IMG/VR virus record: IMGVR_UViG_3300032282_000149
Coordinates: 1-26,271 of that record
Strand: one strand, 5' to 3'
DNA: 26,271 nucleotides
From: a virus
Below, in pieces: positions 13,073-21,581 of this stretch (positions within the stretch are counted from its first letter, which is position 1; each line of letters begins with the position of its first letter). Under the pieces are notes generated by a model, which saw nothing but the letters and a program-made list of their open reading frames with translations, was not told where the DNA came from and did not search any database. The translations under genes were made by a program, and so were the position numbers.

Positions 13073-13087
13073 TATTTATCTATTTAT
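13073..13087 (-). promoter_or_regulatory. Tandem late promoter cores GATAAATAGATAAATA (unit: 108-residue protein to glycine-rich adhesins)
   Basis: Two ATAAATA elements eight bases apart (13081-13087 and 13073-13079) lie upstream of ATG 13049; the first contains the stop codon of the 247-residue gene. A CAAGGAT ribosome-binding site follows. This is the only doubled element in the window. Confidence 0.7.
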
Positions 13088-13827
13088 CCAAGTGCAATTG
13101 AGAGCGCAACAGAATTATCAATCGCAGTATTAGCTGATGAAAATGCACTATTCGCATAAGTTGAAGCACTATTGGCCACCTCAAACGCACTATTACCATA
13201 CGAAGCTGCGGAGTTGGCTGTGTAACTAGGAGTGTTAGCCTGTAAGAAGGCCGAATTTGCTTTACCAAATGCTGAGTTAGCGTATGAACCAGCAGAAGTT
13301 GCAAAGGCCTGTGCCGTTGCAATGTTGCTATATATTGCAGTATTGGCAGAGCCTGTTAAAATTGTTACATTAGCGGTTGAGAAATTACCATATGTTGCAG
13401 TTGCATTACTGAGGGTTGTGTTACCAGTAAGAATTGAGAAACCGCCAATTGAAAGATTGTTAGCAGCTGTAATAGAACCATTGGCAATAATATCGTCAAA
13501 GCCAATCGAATCAAGAATAATATTTCCTGATACTGTTACATTACCAGCAACAGTTAAGTCACCGCCAATATAGCCAGTTGATGAAACATTCAAAGTGGTT
13601 ACATTAGTAAAACCACCAAGAACTGCATTGTTCGCATACAGAGTATTGATACTTGCTGAGTTGCGGACATTTAACTGTGAACCTACACCAGAAACATCTA
13701 GTATGGTGTTAGCAACAAACGAAGCGCCATTACCATCAGTAAGGGTATTGGCGGTTGCAATTAAATTTTGAGTTGCCGCTAACCAATGTTGAAAGGTATT
13801 GGCGGTTGTTAATTGATTAATCGCCAT
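13084..13827 (-). CDS. Tail fibre-like protein with (Y)ANSAF repeats, 247 residues
   Basis: ATG 13827 overlaps the upstream stop as TAATG. Residues 1-75 (MAINQLTTANTFQHWLAATQ, then LIATANTLTDGNGASFVANT) are a leader shared with many phage fibres. Residues 76-160 (LNVSSTGYIGGDLTVAGNVT, VSGNIILDSIGFDDI, NNLSIGGFSILTGN) are beta-helical shaft sequence. Residues 181-236 are short tandem repeats of the type YANSAFxxANSAF, probably a helical or extended trimeric stalk. It is likely the baseplate-proximal part of a fibre. The gene is the last of the baseplate unit, and its stop lies inside the downstream promoter. Confidence 0.84.
   Translation of the reverse strand: MAINQLTTANTFQHWLAATQNLIATANTLTDGNGASFVANTILDVSGVGSQLNVRNSASINTLYANNAVLGGFTNVTTLNVSSTGYIGGDLTVAGNVTVSGNIILDSIGFDDIIANGSITAANNLSIGGFSILTGNTTLSNATATYGNFSTANVTILTGSANTAIYSNIATAQAFATSAGSYANSAFGKANSAFLQANTPSYTANSAASYGNSAFEVANSASTYANSAFSSANTAIDNSVALSIALG
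13120..13287 (-). repeat. Tandem repeats encoding (Y)ANSAFxx units
   Basis: Residues 181-236 of the 247-residue fibre protein consist of about seven imperfect units based on YANSAF, GKANSAF, TANSAAS, GNSAFEV and YANSAFS. They are coding repeats, not a CRISPR array: units are short, degenerate at DNA level and have no spacers. Confidence 0.8.
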
Positions 13828-14057
13828 TATCCATATTTCCTAATGTTAGCTATATCTTGCAATAGTGCTTTGATTTCAGACATTTCTTCTTCTATTTTGG
13901 CTAAGCGTTGTTTTGTTTCAAGTTTTTCAGAGATTTCTTTTTTTGCCATCTCTCTCTTTTGCATATAGTCTTGCAAACCAGCTCTATCTGTATTTAGAAC
14001 AGCTTTGGAGTGCATATCTCTTACTAAATTGTCGTGGTCTTTTACTTTAGCAAACAT
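13827..14057 (-). CDS. Coiled-coil virion protein, 76 residues
   Basis: The start is placed at ATG 14057, one base after the stop of the 1980-residue gene. An upstream ATG at 14111 would overlap that gene and add 18 residues unlike the family. The protein MFAKVKDHDNLVRDMHSKAV, then LNTDRAGLQDYMQKREMAKK is followed by a charged helix (residues 34-70, KEISEKLETKQRLAKIEEE, MSEIKALLQDI) with heptad spacing that predicts a coiled coil. The N-terminal KVKDHDxLVRDxxSKAVLNTD motif occurs in small structural proteins of T4-like cyanophages and pelagiphages, always near baseplate genes. It may trimerise and join the fibre to the DUF4815 protein; this is inference. Confidence 0.83.
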   Translation of the reverse strand: MFAKVKDHDNLVRDMHSKAVLNTDRAGLQDYMQKREMAKKEISEKLETKQRLAKIEEEMSEIKALLQDIANIRKYG

Positions 14058-14058
14058 A

Positions 14059-17000
14059 TTATGCACCGGCTGGTAAAGCAATTGCACGGAAATCACGAAC
14101 TTTAGGAACATCAGTAGTATCAGTTCCAGTCAAAACAATTTTAATAGCAAATGTTCTAAATGAGTTATATGCAGTTGAACTAGTTGTATAGTTTACAGAA
14201 TTATTGGCAGAACCACCAACACCTGGCGCATATGCAATTTCTCTGTAATCATCAGGACCAGCAGAAGCAAAGTTTGCATTACTTAACTGTGTCATCAATT
14301 GCCAAGTTTTATCATCAAATGTTGCAGTATCAGCAGCAGACAATAACTTGTAATATACACGAATGTTTGCAGCTGCAGGTTTGTATGCGGTCAAATAAAC
14401 ACGCAAGTCACCAGAATCAAATCCGTCAGCAAGAACCACTTTACGAGTTAGGTAACGAACATAAGAGTTACCACCAGATTTCTTATCTTCACCGTTATAA
14501 GTGATTGTTGCACCAGTACCTGGAGTTGTGTTAGCATCAACCAATGTAAATGTTGGAGATGTTTCGTAACCAGAACCAGGATTTGTCAAGTAGATAGATG
14601 TTACCACATTAGCAGTAACAACGGCAGCCGCAGTTGCACCTGAACCTCCGCCACCTGTAATAGTTACAACGGCGTTGGCGTTAGTTGAGTAACCTGTTCC
14701 ACCACTTGTTAATGTAATACCAGAATTACTCAATGGCAAATCATTGATAATGTTTTCAACGGCAATTACACCATATCGTGATGTGTCCAAAAATGGAGAA
14801 ATATCAGGATTGGATGTTTGTAATGTAGCCTTAACAGTTAATGTTGTATTACCTGTTGCTGGGTTTAATACACGGCGGCCAAAACCATCATTCATTTGGA
14901 AGTCGGTTAATGGAGTAATGTTTTTATATCCAGTCATACCACCAGTTGATTTCTCAGAATTGAACTGGTATGATAAAGAAGTATTAGCAACAGTAACATC
15001 TGAGGTAATCAAGTGTGTTAAGTCATAGACTGTATTTGAACTTGGATAATTAATCTTAAATGTTGCTTGAACAGGATCGGTACTAAACACATAACGGAAC
15101 AATCTAAACATGAGGTCTGAATTTTGGTCAGCAGTCCATGTAGAACCGTTTTGTGATAAGAACAATGAACCGCCATATGGTTGTTCAGAAATTTGACGAC
15201 CGCTTACTGTGTCAAGTTTACCAATTTCAGCAACATACACTTCATACTTGTTAGAGTTAGCTAACAATACAAATGAATGTTCACCTGGCTGCAAGTAGAT
15301 TGGTGCATCAAACTCAAACTCTGTATATTTACTAGCAGTATCTAAGTTTGGAGATGTAGTTGTATTAACTTTATCTGGTGTCAAAGTAACTGTTGAGTAA
15401 GGATAGATTATAGAAGATGATGGGTAACCATTTGTTGCAGGACGAACCTGTAATGTAACTGGTACTGTTGTATCTTTCGATTTAAATGCAAAACGAGCCT
15501 TAGACAGGAAAATACCTTGTGGGTAATTTACTGGTGATATTAAGAATGTTTGTGCAAGTGGATCCCAATAACCAATCACAACTTGGCGACTTGTTGTAGA
15601 AGAAACAACACGATTGTCGGTTACAGAAGCTCTTTGAATTGTTGGTACAGTTGTAGAGATAATAGTATTTTCTGTTGACTGTAAAATGCCTTGTGCAAAG
15701 AATGTAGCGTCACCGTTTGTAGATGAAGAACCTAAATCGCCGGTTGAATTGTCAACCATTCTAAAGTTCTTTTCACCAACACGGAATGTTGCAGAAGGAA
15801 TATTAAACACACCAGCAACATCGCCTGCCATGGTAGTTTTTAGATTACCAATTGAGTAGATAGAATCAGTAGATGGTATAGTTGTCCATGCACCAGAGAT
15901 TGCTACATTTCGTGTAGCAGCTGTGTAAGTAGTAATTGTGCCTTGTTGGCCAGCACCAGTTCCACTAACAATATAGATTGGTGAACCAACATAATCAGTA
16001 GTATTATTAGCACCAAACGCATCAACATTCAATACAATAGTATTTCCAGTAGCAGAGGCTGCATTACCAGAGTAGTGGTCATAGCCAACAACACGAACAG
16101 TTGTTCCTGTTGAAGAACCAACCAAGTTCATTGTAGAACCGTTAAGTGCAGAAGATGGGTTAACACTAATAATAAATGCTTCAGTATTAGATGTGCGAAC
16201 AACATATGCAGTAGCATTAGTTGTGCTAGTTGCAGTATTAACTACTGAAACTGTTTCTGGATTGCCAATCTCAGTTCTGAAACCAAGATTATTTGTGGCA
16301 ATTTTAAATTTGTTAGCACGAGCAACATACTTGTCAATATTAACATTATCAAAGAAAGAATATAATGTGGTATCTGGTTTAAAATCAGAACCAGTAAATA
16401 ACACATTACGATTTCTCATGTAAGGAATAATAGACACATCAACAACACGGTCACCCAAAGATTGAGTAATTGTGGTTGGAACAACAGTTGTTTTAACACC
16501 AGTTCTTGTTTGTGATGATGATGTTGTTGTTGTTTCTGTACCGTAAACCACTTCATATCGGCCTGTTGCACCTAACCAACCACGATATGCAGGACTGTCA
16601 GTTGTTGTTCCAGTCCAATATGTTGACCAATCACCCCACTCATATGAGTAAGCGTTGGCAGTAATTATATTCCAAGCATCTTTGTCACCTTGCAGATTAA
16701 CAAGAACATCTGGTTGTTTATTAGTGTCAATCCAAATATCAGACGCTGGGTCTAATTGAATTTTACCTAAGAAGTTAATCACATTGAATGGATTAACATT
16801 GATTGATTTGGAAGCTTTGTTTTGGTCAATAAATGCTGAGTGTGCAGCATTAGCAGTAACCAAAGGACCGTTCTTCATAAAGTTGCTTGAAGTGGCGGAA
16901 TCAAATGTTAATAAATGTGAAGAAATGTTAAATGATGGACGCAGTTCTTTGTTCTTAGGGTCAATAGACGATAAGTAATCATTTTTTGCCACATCAGCTA

Positions 17001-20000
17001 CAGAGTGGCCATCAAATGCATCAACCAAAATACCATTCTTAAATCGTGGTAAATTTGTGCTATCAAGTATTGTTAAATCTTGTTTGTTAACAGCAGATTG
17101 TTCTAGCAATGACAATGATGTATAATATTCTAAGTTTTCAACACGCTTGTCGATTGCACCAATATCACGCATTGTATAACGGCGATTGTCTTTGTATTCA
17201 ACTCTAATTAAAGATGTATTGGCAACATACGCAGGTTCACGCAAGGTATACAAAGTCATTGCCCCATCTTTGTCTTTTGGTTCAACAGGAGTTAGGGAAG
17301 GAATGCCTTGAATTACCTCAAATGTTCTGTCTTTGTTTAATACTACCTTGTCAATTCTTGGTAAGTAGTATTGATAGTTTAGAATGATGTCGGAACCATT
17401 CTCAGGAATCTTAGGACCAGTCGTGGTTGAATCAACATCAAATGTGACGGTGTTTGCTGTCGTTGTGCTTGTTGGCGTTGCTCGGACAGGCCTAAAATCA
17501 AGGCAATCCGAAAGTTGGTAATTGTTGCCTGCACCAACAGATGAATATGTGGGAATAGAACCGTAATCATACCCACTATAAGAATCAACATCAAAGAAAC
17601 CAGCACCAGACGAACTGAATCGGTTATATTTAACGACTAGGGGACCAACAGGAGTTGCTACACCAGCTTTCAAACTAATAGAAGCATGGTCATAATAAGA
17701 ATCTCTTTGACCATTATCTAGTGTGTAGCGTGAAGTGATATCTGTTGCAATAGCAGCATTAGCAACTGTAATTTGATTACCATTAAAATCCAATACTGAA
17801 GAAACGGCTACAACATCAGACACAAATAATGATTGTGCAGTTGCAGGTGTTTTAACAACAGTATTGGCCATAATGTGAGTTTGGCCTTGTGAAGCATAAA
17901 GAATTACGCCGTTATTAGCAAACAACGCTGTGCCGCCACTTGTTTGAACGGTTGCATTTGCAGTTGCAAAAGTTTTTGTTTTTGCTGATGGATTTGAAGA
18001 ATCAATCGTTGCAACAATATTAGCGGTCATATTGTTACCAGAAGTAACAGTAATTTTACGAGTGCCTGTATCTACTGTAAATAGATTAGAAGGAATAATT
18101 TGACCAACAGTATATGGCGAAGTACCAGATGATGTTACAACAACTGTATATTTTTCGTTTTTACTTGAAGTGCTTACAGCAGCAGAAATGGCTTCACCAG
18201 TACCTACTGAAAGTGTAGGTGATATTGAAGATGAAAAAGCTTGTGCTTCATACATTCTCTTATATGAGAAAGACAAATTACCAATAGTTCCACTAGCAAC
18301 ATAATTTTGACCAAGTGGCAATAATAGTGGCTCTAACTTAGTATCTGAAATAAATGTGTCATCGTAAGTTGTTGCTGGGTCTTTAGAAGCACCATCAATA
18401 TCAGCAGCTGCAACACGAGTTGTTCCGCTTGTAACAGCTAATGATTTAATATCATTAACTTCAAAGTCAATAGACCAAGTTGATGTTGTATTTGTTGTAG
18501 CAATAAATTGTTGAGATAATGTGATAACACCAGTAGCGCCATTATAATTTGTAATATATTTTGGAGTTTCACCAGCACCAGGACCAGCAATGATACGAAG
18601 TTTAGCACCAGTATATGCATTGTTCTGTGTAGAATAATATTGTCCAGCACCAGTATTGCCAATTGTAATTGTTGTGGTATTAGATGTTAATACATTACCT
18701 GTTAATGAAGAAACATTAACATCAAACAAATAAGTGCGATATTCATATGTAGCAGAGTTTGATGTGTTTGAAGCTGCTTCAAATTCAATACTTTTTACAC
18801 GAGCAGTACCAATCTTTGTATTAGTAATTGTGTTTGTAGATGAAACATTAATTGAACCATTTGATACACAATGCAAATCAATAGTAGCTAAACTATTAAT
18901 TGGAAATGTACCAAAGTGTGTATTTGAATAAACATAATAACCATAGTCAGAAGAAATGCGTTTATTAGAAACATTATCTGTTGTTCTTGGTTTATTAAAT
19001 GTAATTGTTGTTGGTCCAATTGTTTCGTGTTCGTAACCATAGACATATGCTTTACCTGGCGACAATACAACATTGGCTTTTGCGGTATTAGCAGCACTTG
19101 TGTCTAATGAAAGTTTAAATGGTCTTACTGTGTAGTTACCAGATTCATCGTAAGTTCTACGAGCAAGAGTATCTTCTAATACCGCATACAATGGGTATTT
19201 TACAGAATAGGTTAATGCGCCTTGTTCAACACGAGCAAGTTCAATAAATTGTGTATCATCGGTAGAATCTAAAGCACGAGTTGATAATACTAATGAAATT
19301 TTGTAGCGGTCGGAACCAGGTGCTTGAAAGTTTGAAGCATCTTGAGCAGGATCCAACAACGAAGTGTCTTGTGTATATTCTACAACAGCTTCAGTAACTT
19401 CAAAACCAATTCTTGCATTAGCTGTTGCGTTATTATATTTTGATGTGGCAATAGTTTGTGCATCGTTCTTAATGAAGAAACCATCGTAATAGAATACACC
19501 ATCATTTACAGAAAATGTTTGGCCTGTTCCAACACCAGATGTTGAAACATTAGCATATGCAGGCGCAGTTTCAACTGTGGAAATTTTATCTCCAGAAGCA
19601 AAAGCAGTACCATAAATCTGTTTGACTAATAGTGTTTTTGGATCACCTGTACCAGAATCAGCATCATAAACAACAACAACTTCACCACGCTTTGTTCCTG
19701 TGGAATCAGTAATTGTTTTACCATTAAAATTTGTTACAGAAACAGCTAAACCAGAATAATCGGTATCTAATTTTAAGTATGTAGCATTTTGAAGAAAAGT
19801 TTGACCACCAGTTACAAGAGAACCATTTTTGAAAACATTATTACCAAAACGACTAATTTGGCTCTGTAAAAGAGTTTGTAATTGTGTTAACTCACGAGCT
19901 TGAACAGCATAACCTGGCTTAAACAATAGACGAAGAAACTTTTTAGCTTCATCGAAGTCGTCATAGTATGGGTTGACATTAAAATTAGTATTTAACGACA

Positions 20001-20001
20001 T
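14059..20001 (-). CDS. Giant DUF4815 tail/baseplate protein, 1980 residues
   Basis: The largest gene of the window, with a good AAGGAAAA ribosome-binding site before ATG 20001. The N-terminus (FNVNPYYDDFDEAKKFLRLL, then FKPGYAVQARELTQLQTLLQ and SQISRFGNNVFKNGSLV) is the DUF4815 signature found in large tail proteins of T4-like phages of aquatic hosts. The middle contains segments of the type GAGxGxxxxI..Y at least twice (GPGAGETPKYITNYNGATG and GTGAGQQGTITTYTAATRN). A KAGVATPVGPLVVKYNRFS stretch and a YTMRDIGAIDKRVENLEYY helix are also typical of the family. Near the C-terminus (14501-14722) are GxGY beta-repeats, and the last ~130 residues form a beta-domain (KVVLADGFDSGDLRVYLTAY, VYYKLLS). 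It probably forms a long fibre or baseplate arm taking the place of T4 gp9-gp12 components, which are absent here. No catalytic motif is visible. Confidence 0.88.
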   Translation of the reverse strand: MSLNTNFNVNPYYDDFDEAKKFLRLLFKPGYAVQARELTQLQTLLQSQISRFGNNVFKNGSLVTGGQTFLQNATYLKLDTDYSGLAVSVTNFNGKTITDSTGTKRGEVVVVYDADSGTGDPKTLLVKQIYGTAFASGDKISTVETAPAYANVSTSGVGTGQTFSVNDGVFYYDGFFIKNDAQTIATSKYNNATANARIGFEVTEAVVEYTQDTSLLDPAQDASNFQAPGSDRYKISLVLSTRALDSTDDTQFIELARVEQGALTYSVKYPLYAVLEDTLARRTYDESGNYTVRPFKLSLDTSAANTAKANVVLSPGKAYVYGYEHETIGPTTITFNKPRTTDNVSNKRISSDYGYYVYSNTHFGTFPINSLATIDLHCVSNGSINVSSTNTITNTKIGTARVKSIEFEAASNTSNSATYEYRTYLFDVNVSSLTGNVLTSNTTTITIGNTGAGQYYSTQNNAYTGAKLRIIAGPGAGETPKYITNYNGATGVITLSQQFIATTNTTSTWSIDFEVNDIKSLAVTSGTTRVAAADIDGASKDPATTYDDTFISDTKLEPLLLPLGQNYVASGTIGNLSFSYKRMYEAQAFSSSISPTLSVGTGEAISAAVSTSSKNEKYTVVVTSSGTSPYTVGQIIPSNLFTVDTGTRKITVTSGNNMTANIVATIDSSNPSAKTKTFATANATVQTSGGTALFANNGVILYASQGQTHIMANTVVKTPATAQSLFVSDVVAVSSVLDFNGNQITVANAAIATDITSRYTLDNGQRDSYYDHASISLKAGVATPVGPLVVKYNRFSSSGAGFFDVDSYSGYDYGSIPTYSSVGAGNNYQLSDCLDFRPVRATPTSTTTANTVTFDVDSTTTGPKIPENGSDIILNYQYYLPRIDKVVLNKDRTFEVIQGIPSLTPVEPKDKDGAMTLYTLREPAYVANTSLIRVEYKDNRRYTMRDIGAIDKRVENLEYYTSLSLLEQSAVNKQDLTILDSTNLPRFKNGILVDAFDGHSVADVAKNDYLSSIDPKNKELRPSFNISSHLLTFDSATSSNFMKNGPLVTANAAHSAFIDQNKASKSINVNPFNVINFLGKIQLDPASDIWIDTNKQPDVLVNLQGDKDAWNIITANAYSYEWGDWSTYWTGTTTDSPAYRGWLGATGRYEVVYGTETTTTSSSQTRTGVKTTVVPTTITQSLGDRVVDVSIIPYMRNRNVLFTGSDFKPDTTLYSFFDNVNIDKYVARANKFKIATNNLGFRTEIGNPETVSVVNTATSTTNATAYVVRTSNTEAFIISVNPSSALNGSTMNLVGSSTGTTVRVVGYDHYSGNAASATGNTIVLNVDAFGANNTTDYVGSPIYIVSGTGAGQQGTITTYTAATRNVAISGAWTTIPSTDSIYSIGNLKTTMAGDVAGVFNIPSATFRVGEKNFRMVDNSTGDLGSSSTNGDATFFAQGILQSTENTIISTTVPTIQRASVTDNRVVSSTTSRQVVIGYWDPLAQTFLISPVNYPQGIFLSKARFAFKSKDTTVPVTLQVRPATNGYPSSSIIYPYSTVTLTPDKVNTTTSPNLDTASKYTEFEFDAPIYLQPGEHSFVLLANSNKYEVYVAEIGKLDTVSGRQISEQPYGGSLFLSQNGSTWTADQNSDLMFRLFRYVFSTDPVQATFKINYPSSNTVYDLTHLITSDVTVANTSLSYQFNSEKSTGGMTGYKNITPLTDFQMNDGFGRRVLNPATGNTTLTVKATLQTSNPDISPFLDTSRYGVIAVENIINDLPLSNSGITLTSGGTGYSTNANAVVTITGGGGSGATAAAVVTANVVTSIYLTNPGSGYETSPTFTLVDANTTPGTGATITYNGEDKKSGGNSYVRYLTRKVVLADGFDSGDLRVYLTAYKPAAANIRVYYKLLSAADTATFDDKTWQLMTQLSNANFASAGPDDYREIAYAPGVGGSANNSVNYTTSSTAYNSFRTFAIKIVLTGTDTTDVPKVRDFRAIALPAGA
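14501..14722 (-). repeat. GxGY beta-repeat pair in the DUF4815 protein
   Basis: The sequence encodes ITLTSGGTGYSTNANAVVTI, GGGGSGATAAAVV, then SIYLTNPGSGYETSPTFTLV and GTGATITY. The same repeat type occurs in the gp8, gp7-position and gp6-like proteins of this window, so it marks a mobile or repeatedly inserted decoration domain. Confidence 0.75.
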
Positions 20002-20013
20002 TAAATATTTTCC

Positions 20014-21564
20014 TTAGAATCTAATAACAAACTTAACATTTTCAGCTTGTCCTTCTGCTCTTTCAACTTTTTGTATATTTTCAGCATACATGATATCGCC
20101 ACTATATGGTTGGAACTCTGGTAAATTTTGTTTAACAATTGTTCTGTTTACACCAGAACTGGCACCAATCAAAATACCACCAACCGCAGCTTGACCTCTA
20201 ACTTTAGTCAATCTAACTTGGTTTGAAGATTGTGCATTAACAAAACCATAAAAATAGGCATTGTTTGCAGAACTACCTTGGTAGACAAATTCGTTCAATG
20301 TAAAATCAGTACCTGCGACCAATGTCAAATTGGTTGTTTGTGAGATAACAGTATTTGCATTAGAACTTGTTACTGGTGATGTTTCACCATATTTATATGG
20401 GTCCCGTAGAAGGCCATATTGTCTAAATGCTGTGCTAGTGGAAATAAGTCCACCTTCTGTTGAATCTACCAATCCAATCTTATCAGCAACCATTACATTT
20501 CCGCCATTCAATTCTTTAGCGGGATTGTATGCATGGCCGTATTGTGGAGGTAAAGCAACACGAACATTTGCTCCCGTTCCAGAACCATATACAATAGCAT
20601 TTGCATATGTATATCCTGATCCTGTCACATCTACTGTAATCTTTGAAATGGCACGACTGGCAATTGTTGCAGAAGCTTCTGTACCAGAACCATCACCACT
20701 AACATAAACTCTTGTTGTAAATGTTAAATTGTTTGCTACTGTTCCGCCACCGTTTGCGGTTGTGGCAGTAGAAATTGTAATTGTAGAGCTAATAGCATTA
20801 ACTGCGGTAACTAAAGTGGATGTTGCAATACCTGTTCCACTAACATACATATTTGCAGCCACATTTGTTGTGTTGGCCAAATTAATTGATGTTACGCCTG
20901 GACCAAATGCAGTAGATAAAATAGAAGGTTCCGCATATCCAGTTCCACCATTTGTAACAATAATAGTGGTTAATTCACCATTTATAACATCAGCAGAACT
21001 CACATTGTAATCTAATTTTGATGTGGAAATTGGTGCTGGCATCCAATCGGTTGTCAAAAACTTATTAGAAGGTTTGACATTATACATATACTTCCAAATG
21101 TAACCGTCAGCAGTTTTAATTGTACCGTTTGCGGTGGTGTAATCACCAGTTGGCATAACAGTAGAATTAGCGGAAGCGTTGTTTGACAAACACTTATAGA
21201 CATTTCGGTCTGTGGTAATAACATACATTGGTTTAACATTCAATGTTGTATTGCCGGTTGTCAAATCATCTATTGTAATTAAATCATCATATTGTTTGTA
21301 TTTTGTGGATCCTGTCCAATTGACCCTAGGAACAACCAATTCCACATCGTTACCAGTAACTTTTTTGGCTGCAAACATATTGTCCCAAACTGTCTTTTCA
21401 TCGGATGTAGAATCAACGATGGAGTTTGGTGAAGATTCGTTTGCATAAGGAACATGGTTTCCAATAAAAACATAACCAACTGTTGCAGCTGGTTCTGAGA
21501 ACGATTCTTTGAATTGTTCTGCGTTATTGAACGAGAGTTTCTTTGAGGTATAAAAAGTTGCCAT
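20014..21564 (-). CDS. 8: Baseplate wedge protein gp8, enlarged
   Basis: The baseplate wedge subunit gp8 is recognised by TVWDNMFAAKKVT (58-70), VVPRVNWTGSTKYKQYDD (77-94), RNVYKCLSNN (120-129), PTG then TADGYIWKYMYNVKP (151-165), and the terminal PYSGDIMYAENIQKVERAEG (487-504), which parallels the SGEMIYMENR segment of T4 gp8. T4 gp8 has 334 residues. The extra length here is mostly an insertion at about 200-340 rich in GxGY beta-repeats (TIIVTNGGTGYAEPS, KITVDVTGSGYTYANA) with a separate VSGTGIATSTLVTAVNAISS module. The promoter core at 21575-21581 lies 10 bases before the ATG. In the particle, gp8 forms dimers in each wedge. Confidence 0.9.
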   Translation of the reverse strand: MATFYTSKKLSFNNAEQFKESFSEPAATVGYVFIGNHVPYANESSPNSIVDSTSDEKTVWDNMFAAKKVTGNDVELVVPRVNWTGSTKYKQYDDLITIDDLTTGNTTLNVKPMYVITTDRNVYKCLSNNASANSTVMPTGDYTTANGTIKTADGYIWKYMYNVKPSNKFLTTDWMPAPISTSKLDYNVSSADVINGELTTIIVTNGGTGYAEPSILSTAFGPGVTSINLANTTNVAANMYVSGTGIATSTLVTAVNAISSTITISTATTANGGGTVANNLTFTTRVYVSGDGSGTEASATIASRAISKITVDVTGSGYTYANAIVYGSGTGANVRVALPPQYGHAYNPAKELNGGNVMVADKIGLVDSTEGGLISTSTAFRQYGLLRDPYKYGETSPVTSSNANTVISQTTNLTLVAGTDFTLNEFVYQGSSANNAYFYGFVNAQSSNQVRLTKVRGQAAVGGILIGASSGVNRTIVKQNLPEFQPYSGDIMYAENIQKVERAEGQAENVKFVIRF

Positions 21565-21574
21565 ATTAATTCTT

Positions 21575-21581
21575 TATTTAT
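21575..21581 (-). promoter_or_regulatory. Putative late promoter core CATAAATA (unit: gp8 to the 247-residue fibre)
   Basis: ATAAATA contains the TAA stop of the 832-residue gene and ends 10 bases before the gp8 ATG at 21564. As at 5921-5927 the predicted leader is very short, with only AAAGAA as a possible weak ribosome-binding sequence. Confidence 0.6.

Noticed and set aside
1-13087. Diversity-generating retroelement for fibre variation
   Set aside because: No reverse transcriptase, template repeat or C-type lectin variable region was seen in the window; variation here looks recombinational.
13120-13287. Possible CRISPR-like tandem repeats
   Set aside because: Units are short imperfect coding repeats (ANSAF) without spacers.
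14058-14111. Upstream start at 14111 for the coiled-coil gene
   Set aside because: It would overlap the giant gene by 53 bases and add residues that do not resemble the family; ATG 14057 directly after the stop fits better.
20390-20397. Perfect TATAAATA on the minus strand
   Set aside because: It matches the full T4 late promoter core but lies inside the gp8 gene in codons for DPYKYGE, far from any start; likely chance. A transcript-end map could revive it.
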